Positions 1 to 11,021 of a stretch of DNA of 64,000 nucleotides are shown here, piece by piece (position 1 is the stretch's first letter; the number at the start of each line of letters is the position of its first letter). The DNA comes from Gibbula magus (lineage: Eukaryota; Mollusca; Gastropoda; Trochida; Trochidae): positions 27,850,368 through 27,914,367 of the forward strand of contig OW388292.1 of NCBI GenBank assembly GCA_936450465.1, read 5' to 3'. The notes below the pieces were generated by a model that had not been told where the DNA came from, searched no databases, and saw only the letters and a program-made list of their open reading frames with translations. The position numbers were made by a program, and so were the translations under genes.

Positions 1-290
1 TACAATATTTACTCAAAAAGCCAAAATGTTGTGTTCACTAGCAGTTATGGTCCAATATGTTATGATTGCATTGTCATACAAAATGAATAAAAACCACAAG
101 TTATTCATTAACGAGACTCTAACACACACCTTTCTAAAAAAAACATGTTTTGAAGAGAGAGAAAAACAAACATCCTTTTGTGTAATGAATCAGTTATGAA
201 CTATTCATTTGAAGAAAGAATAAATCAAAATATAAACTTCAAGAACTTGAAACATATCAGCATCAGCATTGATCATGTAAACAAAGTCAA

Positions 291-479
291 CTATAGATTA
301 TAGTATGTTGGTTCATCACCATTTATATCCATTTCCTCAGATATCATATTATAGATTGATGCATTGTTCTTTTTTGGATCATCTATTTGTTCCTCAAGGT
401 TTTCCTCATTCCAGATCGCAAGAAGGTAGTTGGTTTCATCATCAGTCCAAGCTTGGCCTCGCGTTTTCCTTCCTGCCAT
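291..479 (-). CDS. Myb/SANT-like (trihelix type) DNA-binding exon, partial
   Basis: A 62-codon frame starts MAGRKTRGQAWTDDET and continues with NYLLAIWNEENLEEQ. This looks like the first helices of the Myb/SANT-like domain found in trihelix factors and in Harbinger-type transposon accessory proteins. The tryptophans at residues 11 and 23 and the acidic pattern fit. The usual third helix is missing, so this is either a first exon (a possible donor, aatG|gtgatg, lies near codon 54) or a truncated relic. Downstream on the plus strand (600-866) is AT-rich sequence ending in 'catgtaaacggggc', a string often seen at DNA-transposon ends, so a transposon origin is possible. The frame would lie inside gene A, on the same strand. 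The family is recognised; the gene is not. Confidence 0.45.
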   Translation of the reverse strand: MAGRKTRGQAWTDDETNYLLAIWNEENLEEQIDDPKKNNASIYNMISEEMDINGDEPTYYNL

Positions 480-1097
480 GACTGCTATAAATGTGATGAA
501 TGTGTGTCTGATGCGAAAACATACTGCTGAGTTATAAAAGTGGATGATGCAATACCTTTCCCGCCAAAATGAATGCTAAGTTTAGAAATTATGTAATACT
601 TGTCCTACTTTCTTACAATATACTCACATGTGTATTTGCAGAGAAGTGTTTACATGACACAAATATTCACGTTTGTAGAAATACATATGTGCAAATATAC
701 TTTTACATATCCTCCAGAGGTAGTATAAATATACTCCTAGTGTAAATTTGCTCACGTATGTAATTGCGTTTACATGCACAAAATGCATACTAGGAGCAAA
801 TATACACACGTGAGTATTAATACATATGTATATATATGGTTGCATGTAAACGGGGCTTAACTCAGAACAGCGTCATTCAACTATGGTCACTTACAATATT
901 CGGTATTCTTTAAGATGGCGATAAAAATTTATCTACGAAATCAACGAACACGGTAAAACCCCTAGGAGTACAAATCTTGCCCAAGACCATTGTGACAATG
1001 ACGCTAACATTGTGACGTCAAAATGGTTGATCACTAAACCAACACCATTAGTGTCCTGGGTACTTAATACTGAACTCAGGAGTTCCTTTTAACTAAC
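480..1097. other. Non-coding: intron of gene A plus palindromic AT-rich repeat
   Basis: No gene is seen. 600-866 is an AT-rich repeat with nested short palindromes (catatg, cacgtg) and ends with 'gcatgtaaacggggc'. The last 40 bases before 1098 match the intron just downstream of the homologous gene B exon (ending 44112), both containing 'ctgaactcagga'. This supports an intron here in gene A. Confidence 0.45.
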
Positions 1098-2950
1098 CTG
1101 TCATGCTTGCTGTAGTGAAATTTGAATGCCTTTTTCATCTCTTTGATGTAAGATTCGGGATATGATTTTCCTGGTTCGTAACCTTCGAATTCGCCACTGG
1201 AGTCGGTAAAATTGAACTCCATGTGTTTGATTGATCTCTTGTCCCTCCTCCTGTGTCGTGGTGGATTAGTACTTCCCCCAGGGGGTAATGTAGAGCCACC
1301 AGACTCACCTGAGGGTGGATTGCTGTTGATTAGTGGTGGTGACGTACTACCAGGTTGAACCGTAGGTTGATTGTTCTGAGTGGTTCCACTTCTTGGTGGT
1401 GGTGACGTTCTAGCAGGTTGAACCGTAGGTTGATTGTTCTGAGTGGTTCCGCCTCTTGGTGGTGGTGACGTACTACCAGGTTGAACCGTAGGTTGATTGT
1501 TCTGAGTGGTTCCACTTCTTGGTGTTGGTGACGTACTACCAGGTTGAACCGTAGGTTGATTGTTCTGAGTGGTTTCGCCTCTTGGTGGTGGTGACGTACT
1601 ACCAGGTTGAATGGTAGGTTGATTGTTCTGAGTGGTTCCGCCTCTTGGTAGTGGTGATGTACTACCGGGTTGAACCGTAGGTTGATTGTTCTGAGTGGTT
1701 CCGCTTCTTGATAGTGGTGACGTACTACCAGGTTGAACCGTATGTTGATTGTTCTGAGTGGTTCCGCTTCTTGATAGTGGTGACGTACTACCAGGTTGAA
1801 CCGTAGGTTGATTGTTCTGAGTGGTTTCGCCTCTTGGTGGTGGTGACGTACTACCAGGTTCAACCGTAGGTTGATTGTTCTGAGTGGTTTCGCCTCTTGG
1901 TGGTGGTGACGTACTACCAGGTTCAACCGTAGGTTGATTGTTCTGAGTGGTTCCACTTCTTTGTGGTGGTGACGTACTACCAGGTTGAACCGTAGGTTGA
2001 TTGTTCTGAGTGGTTCCGCCTCTTGGTAGTGGTGATGTACTACCAGGTTGAACCGTAGGTTGATTGTTCTGAGTGGTTCCACTTCTTGGTGTTGATGACG
2101 TACTACCAGGTTGAACCATAGGTTGATTGTTCTGAGTGGTTTCGCTTCTTGGTGTTGATGACGTACTACCAGGTTGAACCATAGGTTGATTGTTCTGAGT
2201 GGTTCCGCTTCTTGATAGTGGTGACGTACTACCAGGTTGAACCGTAGGTTGATTGTTCTGAGTGGTTTCGCCTCTTGGTGGTGGTGACGTACTACCAGGT
2301 TGAACCGTAGGTTGATTGTTCTGAGTGGTTTCGCCTCTTGGTGGTGGTGACGTACTACCAGGTTGAACCGTAGGTTGATTGTTCTGAGTGGTTCCACTTC
2401 TTTGTGGTGGTGACGTACTACCAGGTTGAACCGTAGGTTGATTGTTCTGAGTGGTTCCGCCTCTTGGTGGTGGTGGCGTACTACCAGGTTGAACCGTACG
2501 TTGATTGTTCTGAGTGGTTCCGCCTCTTGGTAGTGGTGATGTACTACCAGGTTGAACCGTAGGTTGATTGTTCTGAGTGGTTCCACTTCTTGGTGTTGAT
2601 GACGTAATACCAGGTTGAACCATAGGTTGATTGTTCTGAGTGGTTCCGCCTCTTGGTAGTGGTGACGTACTACCAGGTTGAACTGTAGGTTGATTGTTCT
2701 GTGTGGTTCCGCCTCTTTGTGGTGATGACGTACTACCAGGTTGAACAGTACGTTGATTGTTCTGAGTGGTTCCGCTTCTTCGTGGTGGTGACGTCCTACC
2801 AGGTTGAACTGTAGGTTGATTTTTCAGAATGGTTCCGCCTCTTGGTGGTGATGACGTACTAGCAGGTTGAACCGTAGGTTGCTTGTTATTAGTTGTTTCG
2901 CCTATTGGTGATGGTAGGGAATTATCCGACTCCCTGATTGCCTGAGTGTT
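1098..2950 (-). CDS. DEG/ENaC gene A, exon 2: repeat-expanded finger exon
   Basis: The exon is bounded by an acceptor (ttttcatttag|AAC) and a donor (GACAG|gttagt). Its 1853 bp give 617 codons plus two bases, starting in phase 0 like the gene B exon at 44503-44112. Order: a short start (NTQAIRESDNS), about 25 copies of a 21-residue P/T/Q/N-rich repeat (type TTQNNQPTVQPGSTSPPPRG), NSNPPSGESGGS, a basic stretch RHRRRDKR|S, an NFT sequon, then SYIKEMKKAFKFHYSKHDR. The last part joins the palm/finger helix of the DEG/ENaC extracellular loop. The conserved ends show it is the second exon of gene A. Further exons would lie left of position 1. The frame is open throughout. The repeats add roughly 520 residues beyond what gene B carries and are rich in potential O-glycosylation sites. 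Confidence 0.82.
1330..2900 (-). repeat. Coding 63-bp tandem repeat (VNTR), about 25 units
   Basis: A 63-bp unit is repeated in frame, encoding variants of TTQNNQPTVQPGSTSPxxRxG. Variation is concentrated at the three residues before R (PPP, PLP, PLS, PPQ, STP, TPR) and at V/M/I and Q/E positions. The units nearest the acceptor (2640-2900) are the most diverged, as expected if homogenisation acts mainly in the middle. A second reading frame across the array is also open for more than 400 codons, but that follows from the 63-bp period. Confidence 0.95.
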
Positions 2951-4287
2951 CTAAATGAAAATGATTTTTTATGACAAATGTGCACTTTCAGCATTTCAAA
3001 AGATCTACATACAAACGTATACCTCGTAGCACTTTGAAAGCCGATTTCAGCAAACTTTATAACATTCAGGACTATAATTGTATACTCTATTTTACTTTTT
3101 GCAACCATATCGCGTTCATAGGGTGTCCTCCGTAGGTCGATAAGGAAGACACGACGTAGTCGAAATTCGAGCTGATATCTCTGTAAACACATATATGTTA
3201 TGTATACATGATTAAAATGCAGTCATATTGAAAGATACTAATGGAGGTAATCTTTTGATGACTTTATATTTCACAACTTGATAAACACAAGCGCACATTT
3301 GTTGAAAAATACAAACAATGAGAACTGAAGCCATTCATCGGCGATGCGAGTGGAGAAAATTTCATATATTCAAACAGCATATTGTTTACTAGTTTTATGA
3401 CATGTTATGTATAACTGTATGAATACTCTATCAGTGTATGTTTTTAGTGATTAAACAATTTAAAAATTAGTGCAATATAGCGTGTTTTCATTTCACGCAA
3501 TGCAAAAAATCCAATTTGGACACAGAACAATCCCTTTAAGTTATGGTCGTACTGAGGTATCACAAAGAGAGTTCAGACATCACCACGGAAGGCATAGAGA
3601 CATCATGGTGATAAATAGTGGTCACGTTTAAATCCCAGAGGTTGTTGTTATCTCAAGAGACGCTCGGACAATTCAGAATGGCAAAGACATCCTCCCTACT
3701 TGTTGCAGAAGGAAGTTCTAAGCATTGCGATGGCTGCAGAATAGACCGATCCAAGTTAGCGCAATTAGGCACCTTAAACGCGATCAGCTGAAATCTTATT
3801 ATAGACTCAAGCTGGGCACAAAACTCAAAAAGATCCCAGCGATATATTTCGACTTTCATTGAGATGGTATCTGTTTGTAGACTAACATTAAGTTAAAAAT
3901 AAATAACACATTAGAAATCCATAACTTTTCTTTTTACCAATAATCAAGTATTTTTATAGCTATAGTATAGCTCGATCACTTTGTTAACAAACACGTTTTG
4001 ACAAAAGTACACATCCCTTACTACCAATGTTATAACACTTTTAGCTATATATATATGATTAATGCAAGCATTAATAAACACGTTTCACTAATTATCATCG
4101 AGTGCAGTTCTGCCATGTTTGGAAAAGCCTTCTGAAATCACTGAATCTGAAACTGTTTAACAATCTATTTGTGAAATACTGAAAAACTCATAACTTTTAT
4201 TTTGTATTATTTAAATACCTATCTGTTGACTAGACCTACTATGCCTACCTCCTCTCTAGGTATGCTATTTCAACGTTAACACAGACG
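2951..4287. other. Intron of gene A (left copy), no gene
   Basis: AT-rich intron between the repeat exon and the upstream DIRS relic. The first 200 bases are recognisably similar to the gene B intron at 44504-44730 (shared 'ctcgtagcacttt' and 'cataacattca'), which supports paralogy. Short frames here (for example 3653-3859 and 2902-3192, minus) have no family features and are identical in the duplicated copy. Confidence 0.6.
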
Positions 4288-4317
4288 AAACTTAAAACAG
4301 TGGAGTAGGGGATGCGT

Positions 4318-5811
4318 AAAATCCCTCTCCCAAGGGCGGTAAGTCGGCATGGTCTCGTGACGTCACCACCGGAAATCTTCACTCTCCTCTCAGTTGCATA
4401 GCGAGACAGACGTGTATTTTTAGCGTTTTTTTCGCTACTTTTGCTAACCTGATACTTCTTATTCATTTAAGAGGTTGTATCAACGTCCTATCTACGCTCG
4501 TCGTTAACAGGTTGTCTTAGACAACCTGTTTTATGTAGGTGTTGAGTGAATAGGGACCTTGTTGACATGTGCTAGGTGTGCTCTGCCAAGCTGGTAGCTG
4601 CACGCTCTGCACGTGCAATTCGTGTCTTTTGTTTTCTCTCCCCTTCGTAGGGTGACTGCTTGGTTCGCACGGCCTTGGTCGTGCCCTCTGCCAGTCCCTT
4701 TGTCTTCTAGAATCAGGTGGGTGTTCCGATAGCTCGTCGTCTGCTTCGGTTGGCTTTCACCTTCGACCAGACTCGACCCGACTCGTCTAGACTCGTCTAG
4801 ACTCGTCAGTGACTCGACTGTGACTCGTCTGTCACTCGCCTACGACCTTTCGACTCGACTCTACTTGTCTCGTTAAGGACATGGTGACTTCTTTTCTTGA
4901 TGCTCGTTTGGGTCTGGTGGGTTTATCGTCTCGTTTCCTCCTCCTCTTACCTTTGCTCCAAGGGACATCCCTTGTCACGGGACCGGCTCCTACTAACCTT
5001 GGAACAGGTGGAGATCTTAATCTCCAAAGGAGCGGTGCAGGAGGTCCTGACCCCGCATCTAACTCCGGGGTTTTACACCCCAGTGTTTGTCACACCCGAA
5101 GGAACTCGGGGAAAATGACGGCTCATTCACGACTTGAAGGTATTCAACTGCTCCTACCTCGTTCAGCCGCCATATTTTCGACTCTTGACTCTTCCCTCTG
5201 TGATGCGATCTCGAGCGCTCCGGCTGCATGGTGTCTCTCGATCTCCAGGATGCGTACCTGCACATTCCTATTCACTGTCGGGATCGCAGGTACCTCCGCT
5301 TCATTTTGGATGGGAGACACTTTTAGTGGTGCGTGCTCGCGTTCGGGATCTCGTCCGCCCCCTGTGACTATCGTCCAATTCTTACATCAATGCGACATTT
5401 AGTTTCTAATGTATTTGGACGATGGGCTCGCTCACGACCGTGTTCCCGTCGTTCTCGAGGCCAGCTCAGGTTCACAATAGTCCAGTTCCGTCGCCTAGGG
5501 TGGTTAGTGAACTTAGAGAAGTCAGACTTGGTCCCGGCGACTCGTCTGACACTCAGCTGTTCCGTGGGTTCGTCATGAGGGAGCGGATGGCTCGTTACAA
5601 TCACTTAATTGATCGCGCCCTCTATGCGTCGCTCTCCCTAACGTCAGCTCAGGACCTGACCCACAGGGGAAGTTATTCCTCCGCCCATTACAGGTGTTCC
5701 TGAACCCCCACATCAGGGAGACTCATTGTCGTCACGCCGTAGCTCTGACCCCAGATCTGCATCGCTTCCTAGCTTGGTGGCGGGTGGACGAGAGTGTTTT
5801 CTCCGGGGTTC
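4318..5811 (+). mobile_element. DIRS-like tyrosine-recombinase retrotransposon relic, right-truncated copy
   Basis: It starts with a terminal inverted repeat (4318-4376) that matches, inverted, 11156-11214. Broken frames carry DIRS-type reverse transcriptase: 'LLTLEQVEILISKGAVQEV' and 'GFYTPVFVTPEGTRGK' near 5000-5115, then 'SLDLQDAYLHIPIH' near 5235-5275, 'LAFGISSAP' near 5335, and the catalytic 'YLDDGLAH' box near 5412-5435. Frameshifts and stops separate these pieces, so it is not active. Decamer-like repeats of 'gactcgtcta' occur at 4770-4820. The copy ends abruptly at about 5811 at the tandem-duplication junction. Confidence 0.8.
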
Positions 5812-7632
5812 CACTTCGCTTCTTGGTGTTGATGACGTACTACCAGGTTGAACCATAGGTTGATTGTTCTGAGTGGTTCCGCTTCTTGATAGTGGTGACG
5901 TACTACCAGGTTGAACCGTAGGTTGATTGTTCTGAGTGGTTTCGCCTCTTGGTGGTGGTGACGTACTACCAGGTTGAACCGTAGGTTGATTGTTCTGAGT
6001 GGTTTCGCCTCTTGGTGGTGGTGACGTACTACCAGGTTGAACCGTAGGTTGATTGTTCTGAGTGGTTCCACTTCTTTGTGGTGGTGACGTACTACCAGGT
6101 TGAACCGTAGGTTGATTGTTCTGAGTGGTTCCGCCTCTTGGTGGTGTTGGCGTACTACCAGGTTGAACCGTACGTTGATTGTTCTGAGTGGTTCCGCCTC
6201 TTGGTAGTGGTGATGTACTACCAGGTTGAACCGTAGGTTGATTGTTCTGAGTGGTTCCACTTCTTGGTGTTGATGACGTAATACCAGGTTGAACCATAGG
6301 TTGATTGTTCTGAGTGGTTCCGCCTCTTGGTAGTGGTGACGTACTACCAGGTTGAACTGTAGGTTGATTGTTCTGAGTGGTTCCGCTTCTTGATAGTGGT
6401 GACGTACTACCAGGTTGAACCGTATGTTGATTGTTCTGAGTGGTTCCGCTTCTTGATAGTGGTGACGTACTACCAGGTTGAACCGTAGGTTGATTGTTCT
6501 GAGTGGTTTCGCCTCTTGGTGGTGGTGACGTACTACCAGGTTCAACCGTAGGTTGATTGTTCTGAGTGGTTTCGCCTCTTGGTGGTGGTGACGTACTACC
6601 AGGTTCAACCGTAGGTTGATTGTTCTGAGTGGTTCCACTTCTTTGTGGTGGTGACGTACTACCAGGTTGAACCGTAGGTTGATAGTTCTGAGTGGTTCCG
6701 CCTCTTGGTAGTGGTGATGTACTACCAGGTTGAACCGTAGGTTGATTGTTCTGAGTGGTTCCACTTCTTGGTGTTGATGACGTACTACCAGGTTGAACTA
6801 TAGGTTGATTGTTCTGAGTGGTTTCGCTTCTTGGTGTTGATGACGTACTACCAGGTTGAACCATAGGTTGATTGTTCTGAGTGGTTCCGCTTCTTGATAG
6901 TGGTGACGTACTACCAGGTTGAACCGTAGGTTGATTGTTCTGAGTGGTTTCGCCTCTTGGTGGTGGTGACGTACTACCAGGTTGAACCGTAGGTTGATTG
7001 TTCTGAGTGGTTTCGCCTCTTGGTGGTGGTGACGTACTACCAGGTTGAACCGTAGGTTGATTGTTCTGAGTGGTTCCACTTCTTTGTGGTGGTGACGTAC
7101 TACCAGGTTGAACCGTAGGTTGATTGTTCTGAGTGGTTCCGCCTCTTGGTGGTGGTGGCGTACTACCAGGTTGAACCGTACGTTGATTGTTCTGAGTGGT
7201 TCCGCCTCTTGGTAGTGGTGATGTACTACCAGGTTGAACCGTAGGTTGATTGTTCTGAGTGGTTCCACTTCTTGGTGTTGATGACGTAATACCAGGTTGA
7301 ACCATAGGTTGATTGTTCTGAGTGGTTCCGCCTCTTGGTAGTGGTGACGTACTACCAGGTTGAACTGTAGGTTGATTGTTCTGTGTGGTTCCGCCTCTTT
7401 GTGGTGATGACGTACTACCAGGTTGAACAGTACGTTGATTGTTCTGAGTGGTTCCGCTTCTTCGTGGTGGTGACGTCCTACCAGGTTGAACTGTAGGTTG
7501 ATTTTTCAGAATGGTTCCGCCTCTTGGTGGTGATGACGTACTAGCAGGTTGAACCGTAGGTTGCTTGTTATTAGTTGTTTCGCCTATTGGTGATGGTAGG
7601 GAATTATCCGACTCCCTGATTGCCTGAGTGTT
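5713..7632 (-). pseudogene. Duplicated gene A repeat exon fused to DIRS sequence
   Basis: This is a second copy of the repeat exon with the same acceptor (ttttcatttag|AAC at 7632). It carries about 28 63-bp units but no basic cleavage site, palm helix or splice donor. At about 5812 the frame runs from the repeat into antisense DIRS sequence and stops at 5713 after a tail beginning EVEPRRKHSRPPATKLG. Spliced to exon 1 of gene A (12104-11697), it would encode a TM1-anchored protein with only the repeat domain and no pore. Skipping it restores the intact exon at 2950. It is either a dead exon or a truncated-isoform exon; expression is unknown. Confidence 0.7.
5814..7582 (-). repeat. Coding 63-bp tandem repeat, second copy, about 28 units with higher-order structure
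   Basis: Units in order from 7305 downward match units 1 to 16 of the left array. The series then restarts at about 6297 with the diagnostic unit MVQPGITSSTPRSG, giving a higher-order period of 16 units (1008 bp). Only a few substitutions separate it from the left array, for example QPMVQ to QPIVQ and TTQNNQ to TTQNYQ. Confidence 0.9.
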
Positions 7633-10493
7633 CTAAATGAAAATGATTTTTTATGACAAATGTGCACTTTCAGCATTTCAAAAGATCTACATACAAACGT
7701 ATACCTCGTAGCACTTTGAAAGCCGATTTCAGCAAACTTTATAACATTCAGGACTATAATTGTATACTCTATTTTACTTTTTGCAACCATATCGCGTTCA
7801 TAGGGTGTCCTCCGTAGGTCGATAAGGAAGACACGACGTAGTCGAAATTCGAGCTGATATCTCTGTAAACACATATATGTTATGTATACATGATTAAAAT
7901 GCAGTCATATTGAAAGATACTAATGGAGGTAATCTTTTGATGACTTTATATTTCACAACTTGATAAACACAAGCGCACATTTGTTGAAAAATACAAACAA
8001 TGAGAACTGAAGCCATTCATCGGCGATGCGAGTGGAGAAAATTTCATATATTCAAACAGCATATTGTTTACTAGTTTTATGACATGTTATGTATAACTGT
8101 ATGAATACTCTATCAGTGTATGTTTTTAGTGATTAAACAATTTAAAAATTAGTGCAATATAGCGTGTTTTCATTTCACGCAATGCAAAAAATCCAATTTG
8201 GACACAGAACAATCCCTTTAAGTTATGGTCGTACTGAGGTATCACAAAGAGAGTTCAGACATCACCACGGAAGGCATAGAGACATCATGGTGATAAATAG
8301 TGGTCACGTTTAAATCCCAGAGGTTGTTGTTATCTCAAGAGACGCTCGGACAATTCAGAATGGCAAAGACATCCTCCCTACTTGTTGCAGAAGGAAGTTC
8401 TAAGCATTGCGATGGCTGCAGAATAGACCGATCCAAGTTAGCGCAATTAGGCACCTTAAACGCGATCAGCTGAAATCTTATTATAGACTCAAGCTGGGCA
8501 CAAAACTCAAAAAGATCCCAGCGATATATTTCGACTTTCATTGAGATGGTATCTGTTTGTAGACTAACATTAAGTTAAAAATAAATAACACATTAGAAAT
8601 CCATAACTTTTCTTTTTACCAATAATCAAGTATTTTTATAGCTATAGTATAGCTCGATCACTTTGTTAACAAACACGTTTTGACAAAAGTACACATCCCT
8701 TACTACCAATGTTATAACACTTTTAGCTATATATATATGATTAATGCAAGCATTAATAAACACGTTTCACTAATTATCATCGAGTGCAGTTCTGCCATGT
8801 TTGGAAAAGCCTTCTGAAATCACTGAATCTGAAACTGTTTAACAATCTATTTGTGAAATACTGAAAAACTCATAACTTTTATTTTGTATTATTTAAATAC
8901 CTATCTGTTGACTAGACCTACTATGCCTACCTCCTCTCTAGGTATGCTATTTCAACGTTAACACAGACGAAACTTAAAACAGTGGAGTAGGGGATGCGTA
9001 AAATCCCTCTCCCAAGGGCGGTAAGTCGGCATGGTCTCGTGACGTCACCACCGGAAATCTTCACTCTCCTCTCAGTTGCATAGCGAGACAGACGTGTATT
9101 TTTAGCGTTTTTTTCGCTACTTTTGCTAACCTGATACTTCTTATTCATTTAAGAGGTTGTATCAACGTCCTATCTACGCTCGTCGTTAACAGGTTGTCTT
9201 AGACAACCTGTTTTATGTAGGTGTTGAGTGAATAGGGACCTTGTTGACATGTGCTAGGTGTGCTCTGCCAAGCTGGTAGCTGCACGCTCTGCACGTGCAA
9301 TTCGTGTCTTTTGTTTTCTCTCCCCTTCGTAGGGTGACTGCTTGGTTCGCACGGCCTTGGTCGTGCCCTCTGCCAGTCCCTTTGTCTTCTAGAATCAGGT
9401 GGGTGTTCCGATAGCTCGTCGTCTGCTTCGGTTGGCTTTCACCTTCGACCAGACTCGACCCGACTCGTCTAGACTCGTCTAGACTCGTCAGTGACTCGAC
9501 TGTGACTCGTCTGTCACTCGCCTACGACCTTTCGACTCGACTCTACTTGTCTCGTTAAGGACATGGTGACTTCTTTTCTTGATGCTCGTTTGGGTCTGGT
9601 GGGTTTATCGTCTCGTTTCCTCCTCCTCTTACCTTTGCTCCAAGGGACATCCCTTGTCACGGGACCGGCTCCTACTAACCTTGGAACAGGTGGAGATCTT
9701 AATCTCCAAAGGAGCGGTGCAGGAGGTCCTGACCCCGCATCTAACTCCGGGGTTTTACACCCCAGTGTTTGTCACACCCGAAGGAACTCGGGGAAAATGA
9801 CGGCTCATTCACGACTTGAAGGTATTCAACTGCTCCTACCTCGTTCAGCCGCCATATTTTCGACTCTTGACTCTTCCCTCTGTGATGCGATCTCGAGCGC
9901 TCCGGCTGCATGGTGTCTCTCGATCTCCAGGATGCGTACCTGCACATTCCTATTCACTGTCGGGATCGCAGGTACCTCCGCTTCATTTTGGATGGGAGAC
10001 ACTTTTAGTGGTGCGTGCTCGCGTTCGGGATCTCGTCCGCCCCCTGTGACTATCGTCCAATTCTTACATCAATGCGACATTTAGTTTCTAATGTATTTGG
10101 ACGATGGGCTCGCTCACGACCGTGTTCCCGTCGTTCTCGAGGCCAGCTCAGGTTCACAATAGTCCAGTTCCGTCGCCTAGGGTGGTTAGTGAACTTAGAG
10201 AAGTCAGACTTGGTCCCGGCGACTCGTCTGACACTCAGCTGTTCCGTGGGTTCGTCATGAGGGAGCGGATGGCTCGTTACAATCACTTAATTGATCGCGC
10301 CCTCTATGCGTCGCTCTCCCTAACGTCAGCTCAGGACCTGACCCACAGGGGAAGTTATTCCTCCGCCCATTACAGGTGTTCCTGAACCCCCACATCAGGG
10401 AGACTCATTGTCGTCACGCCGTAGCTCTGACCCCAGATCTGCATCGCTTCCTAGCTTGGTGGCGGGTGGACGAGAGTGTTTTCTCCGGGGTTC
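6297..10493. repeat. Right copy of the tandem segmental duplication
   Basis: Partner of the left copy at constant spacing of 4682 bp. The full duplicated tract also includes 5812-6296, which repeats the first units of the array. From 10494 the DIRS sequence continues ('ctgcctcgtc'), so the right copy retains the parental DIRS 3' part and the left one carries the new junction. Confidence 0.88.
7633..8999. other. Intron of gene A (right copy), no gene
   Basis: Same sequence as 2951-4317 shifted by 4682 bp. No additional feature is seen. Confidence 0.6.
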
Positions 10494-10677
10494 CACTTCT
10501 GCCTCGTCCCCCCTCAGCTCACCTGTTCGTAGACGCCTCCACTCAGGGGTGGGGGGCGCATCTGGGTCACGACCAGTGGCAGGAGTCTGGTCTCAGTCTG
10601 GTCGGCCCCTGGTTGCCAGCCCAAACGTGGTTCATTCCTCTCCGGCGACTCTGTCATCGGGAACCTGTTCCATTTTA
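10394..10677 (+). pseudogene. RNase H domain fragment of the DIRS relic
   Basis: The frame RHAVALTPDLHRFLAWW... leads to 'LFVDASTQGWGAHLGHD', the usual first catalytic aspartate of a retroelement RNase H, then 'PAQTWFIPLRRLCHREPVPF' and a stop at 10675-10677. It follows the reverse transcriptase after a frameshift. The domain is short and the later catalytic residues are not clearly visible. Confidence 0.65.
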
Positions 10678-10789
10678 GCCACGGAGAGATCTGCTCCTCA
10701 GCAGGCCAAGCGGAAGGTTTCTCGAGAACCCTCAGCTGTTCTGCCTTCACCCTTGGCTTGTTTTAAGAGAGGCCTCCTCCATCGCGTTC

Positions 10790-11021
10790 CAACCCGCATG
10801 AGATCCGAGCAGTCTCAGCCACGATGGCTTACCACTCTAACATTGCGGTCTCAGACGTCATGGCGGTGTGTTATTGGCGTTCTTCAGAGGTTTTCGCCAA
10901 TCATTACTTACGAGATGTCTCCACAGCAGATCTCGAAGGCATCTCTAGGCTGGGTCCACAGGGTTTCGCTCAGGCGAAGGTGGTCCCCCCGACCAGACAG
11001 AGAAGGGGACAGTCCTCTTAG
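10790..11021 (+). pseudogene. Tyrosine recombinase C-terminal fragment of the DIRS relic
   Basis: The motif HEIRAVSA followed by MAYHSNIAVSDVMAVCYWRS and NHYLRDVS matches the catalytic C-terminus of DIRS-type recombinases (H-x-x-R and H/W boxes). The fragment ends GFAQAKVVPPTRQRRGQSS* before the right inverted terminus. Most of the N-terminal recombinase is missing, so no activity is expected. Confidence 0.7.

Larger units (their letters stand above)
1620..5811. repeat. Left copy of the tandem segmental duplication (offset 4682 bp)
   Basis: From the repeat array through the intron to the DIRS relic, this block matches 6300-10493 almost base for base at a constant offset of 4682 bp. It ends inside the DIRS sequence at about 5811, where 'ggttccactt' of the DIRS relic is directly joined to repeat-array sequence of the right copy. 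Differences appear only as a few changes inside the arrays. Confidence 0.9.

Noticed and set aside
1330..2586. 418-codon H/R/L-rich open frame across the array
   Set aside because: A shifted frame of the 63-bp repeat; the conserved frame continues into DEG/ENaC sequence and this one does not.
3653..3859. 68-codon minus-strand frame duplicated at 8335-8541
   Set aside because: Its conservation is only due to the recent tandem duplication; no domain, intronic.
4881..5402. 173-codon plus-strand frame (also 9563-10084)
   Set aside because: Off-frame reading of the DIRS reverse-transcriptase relic; the recognisable motifs lie in other frames.
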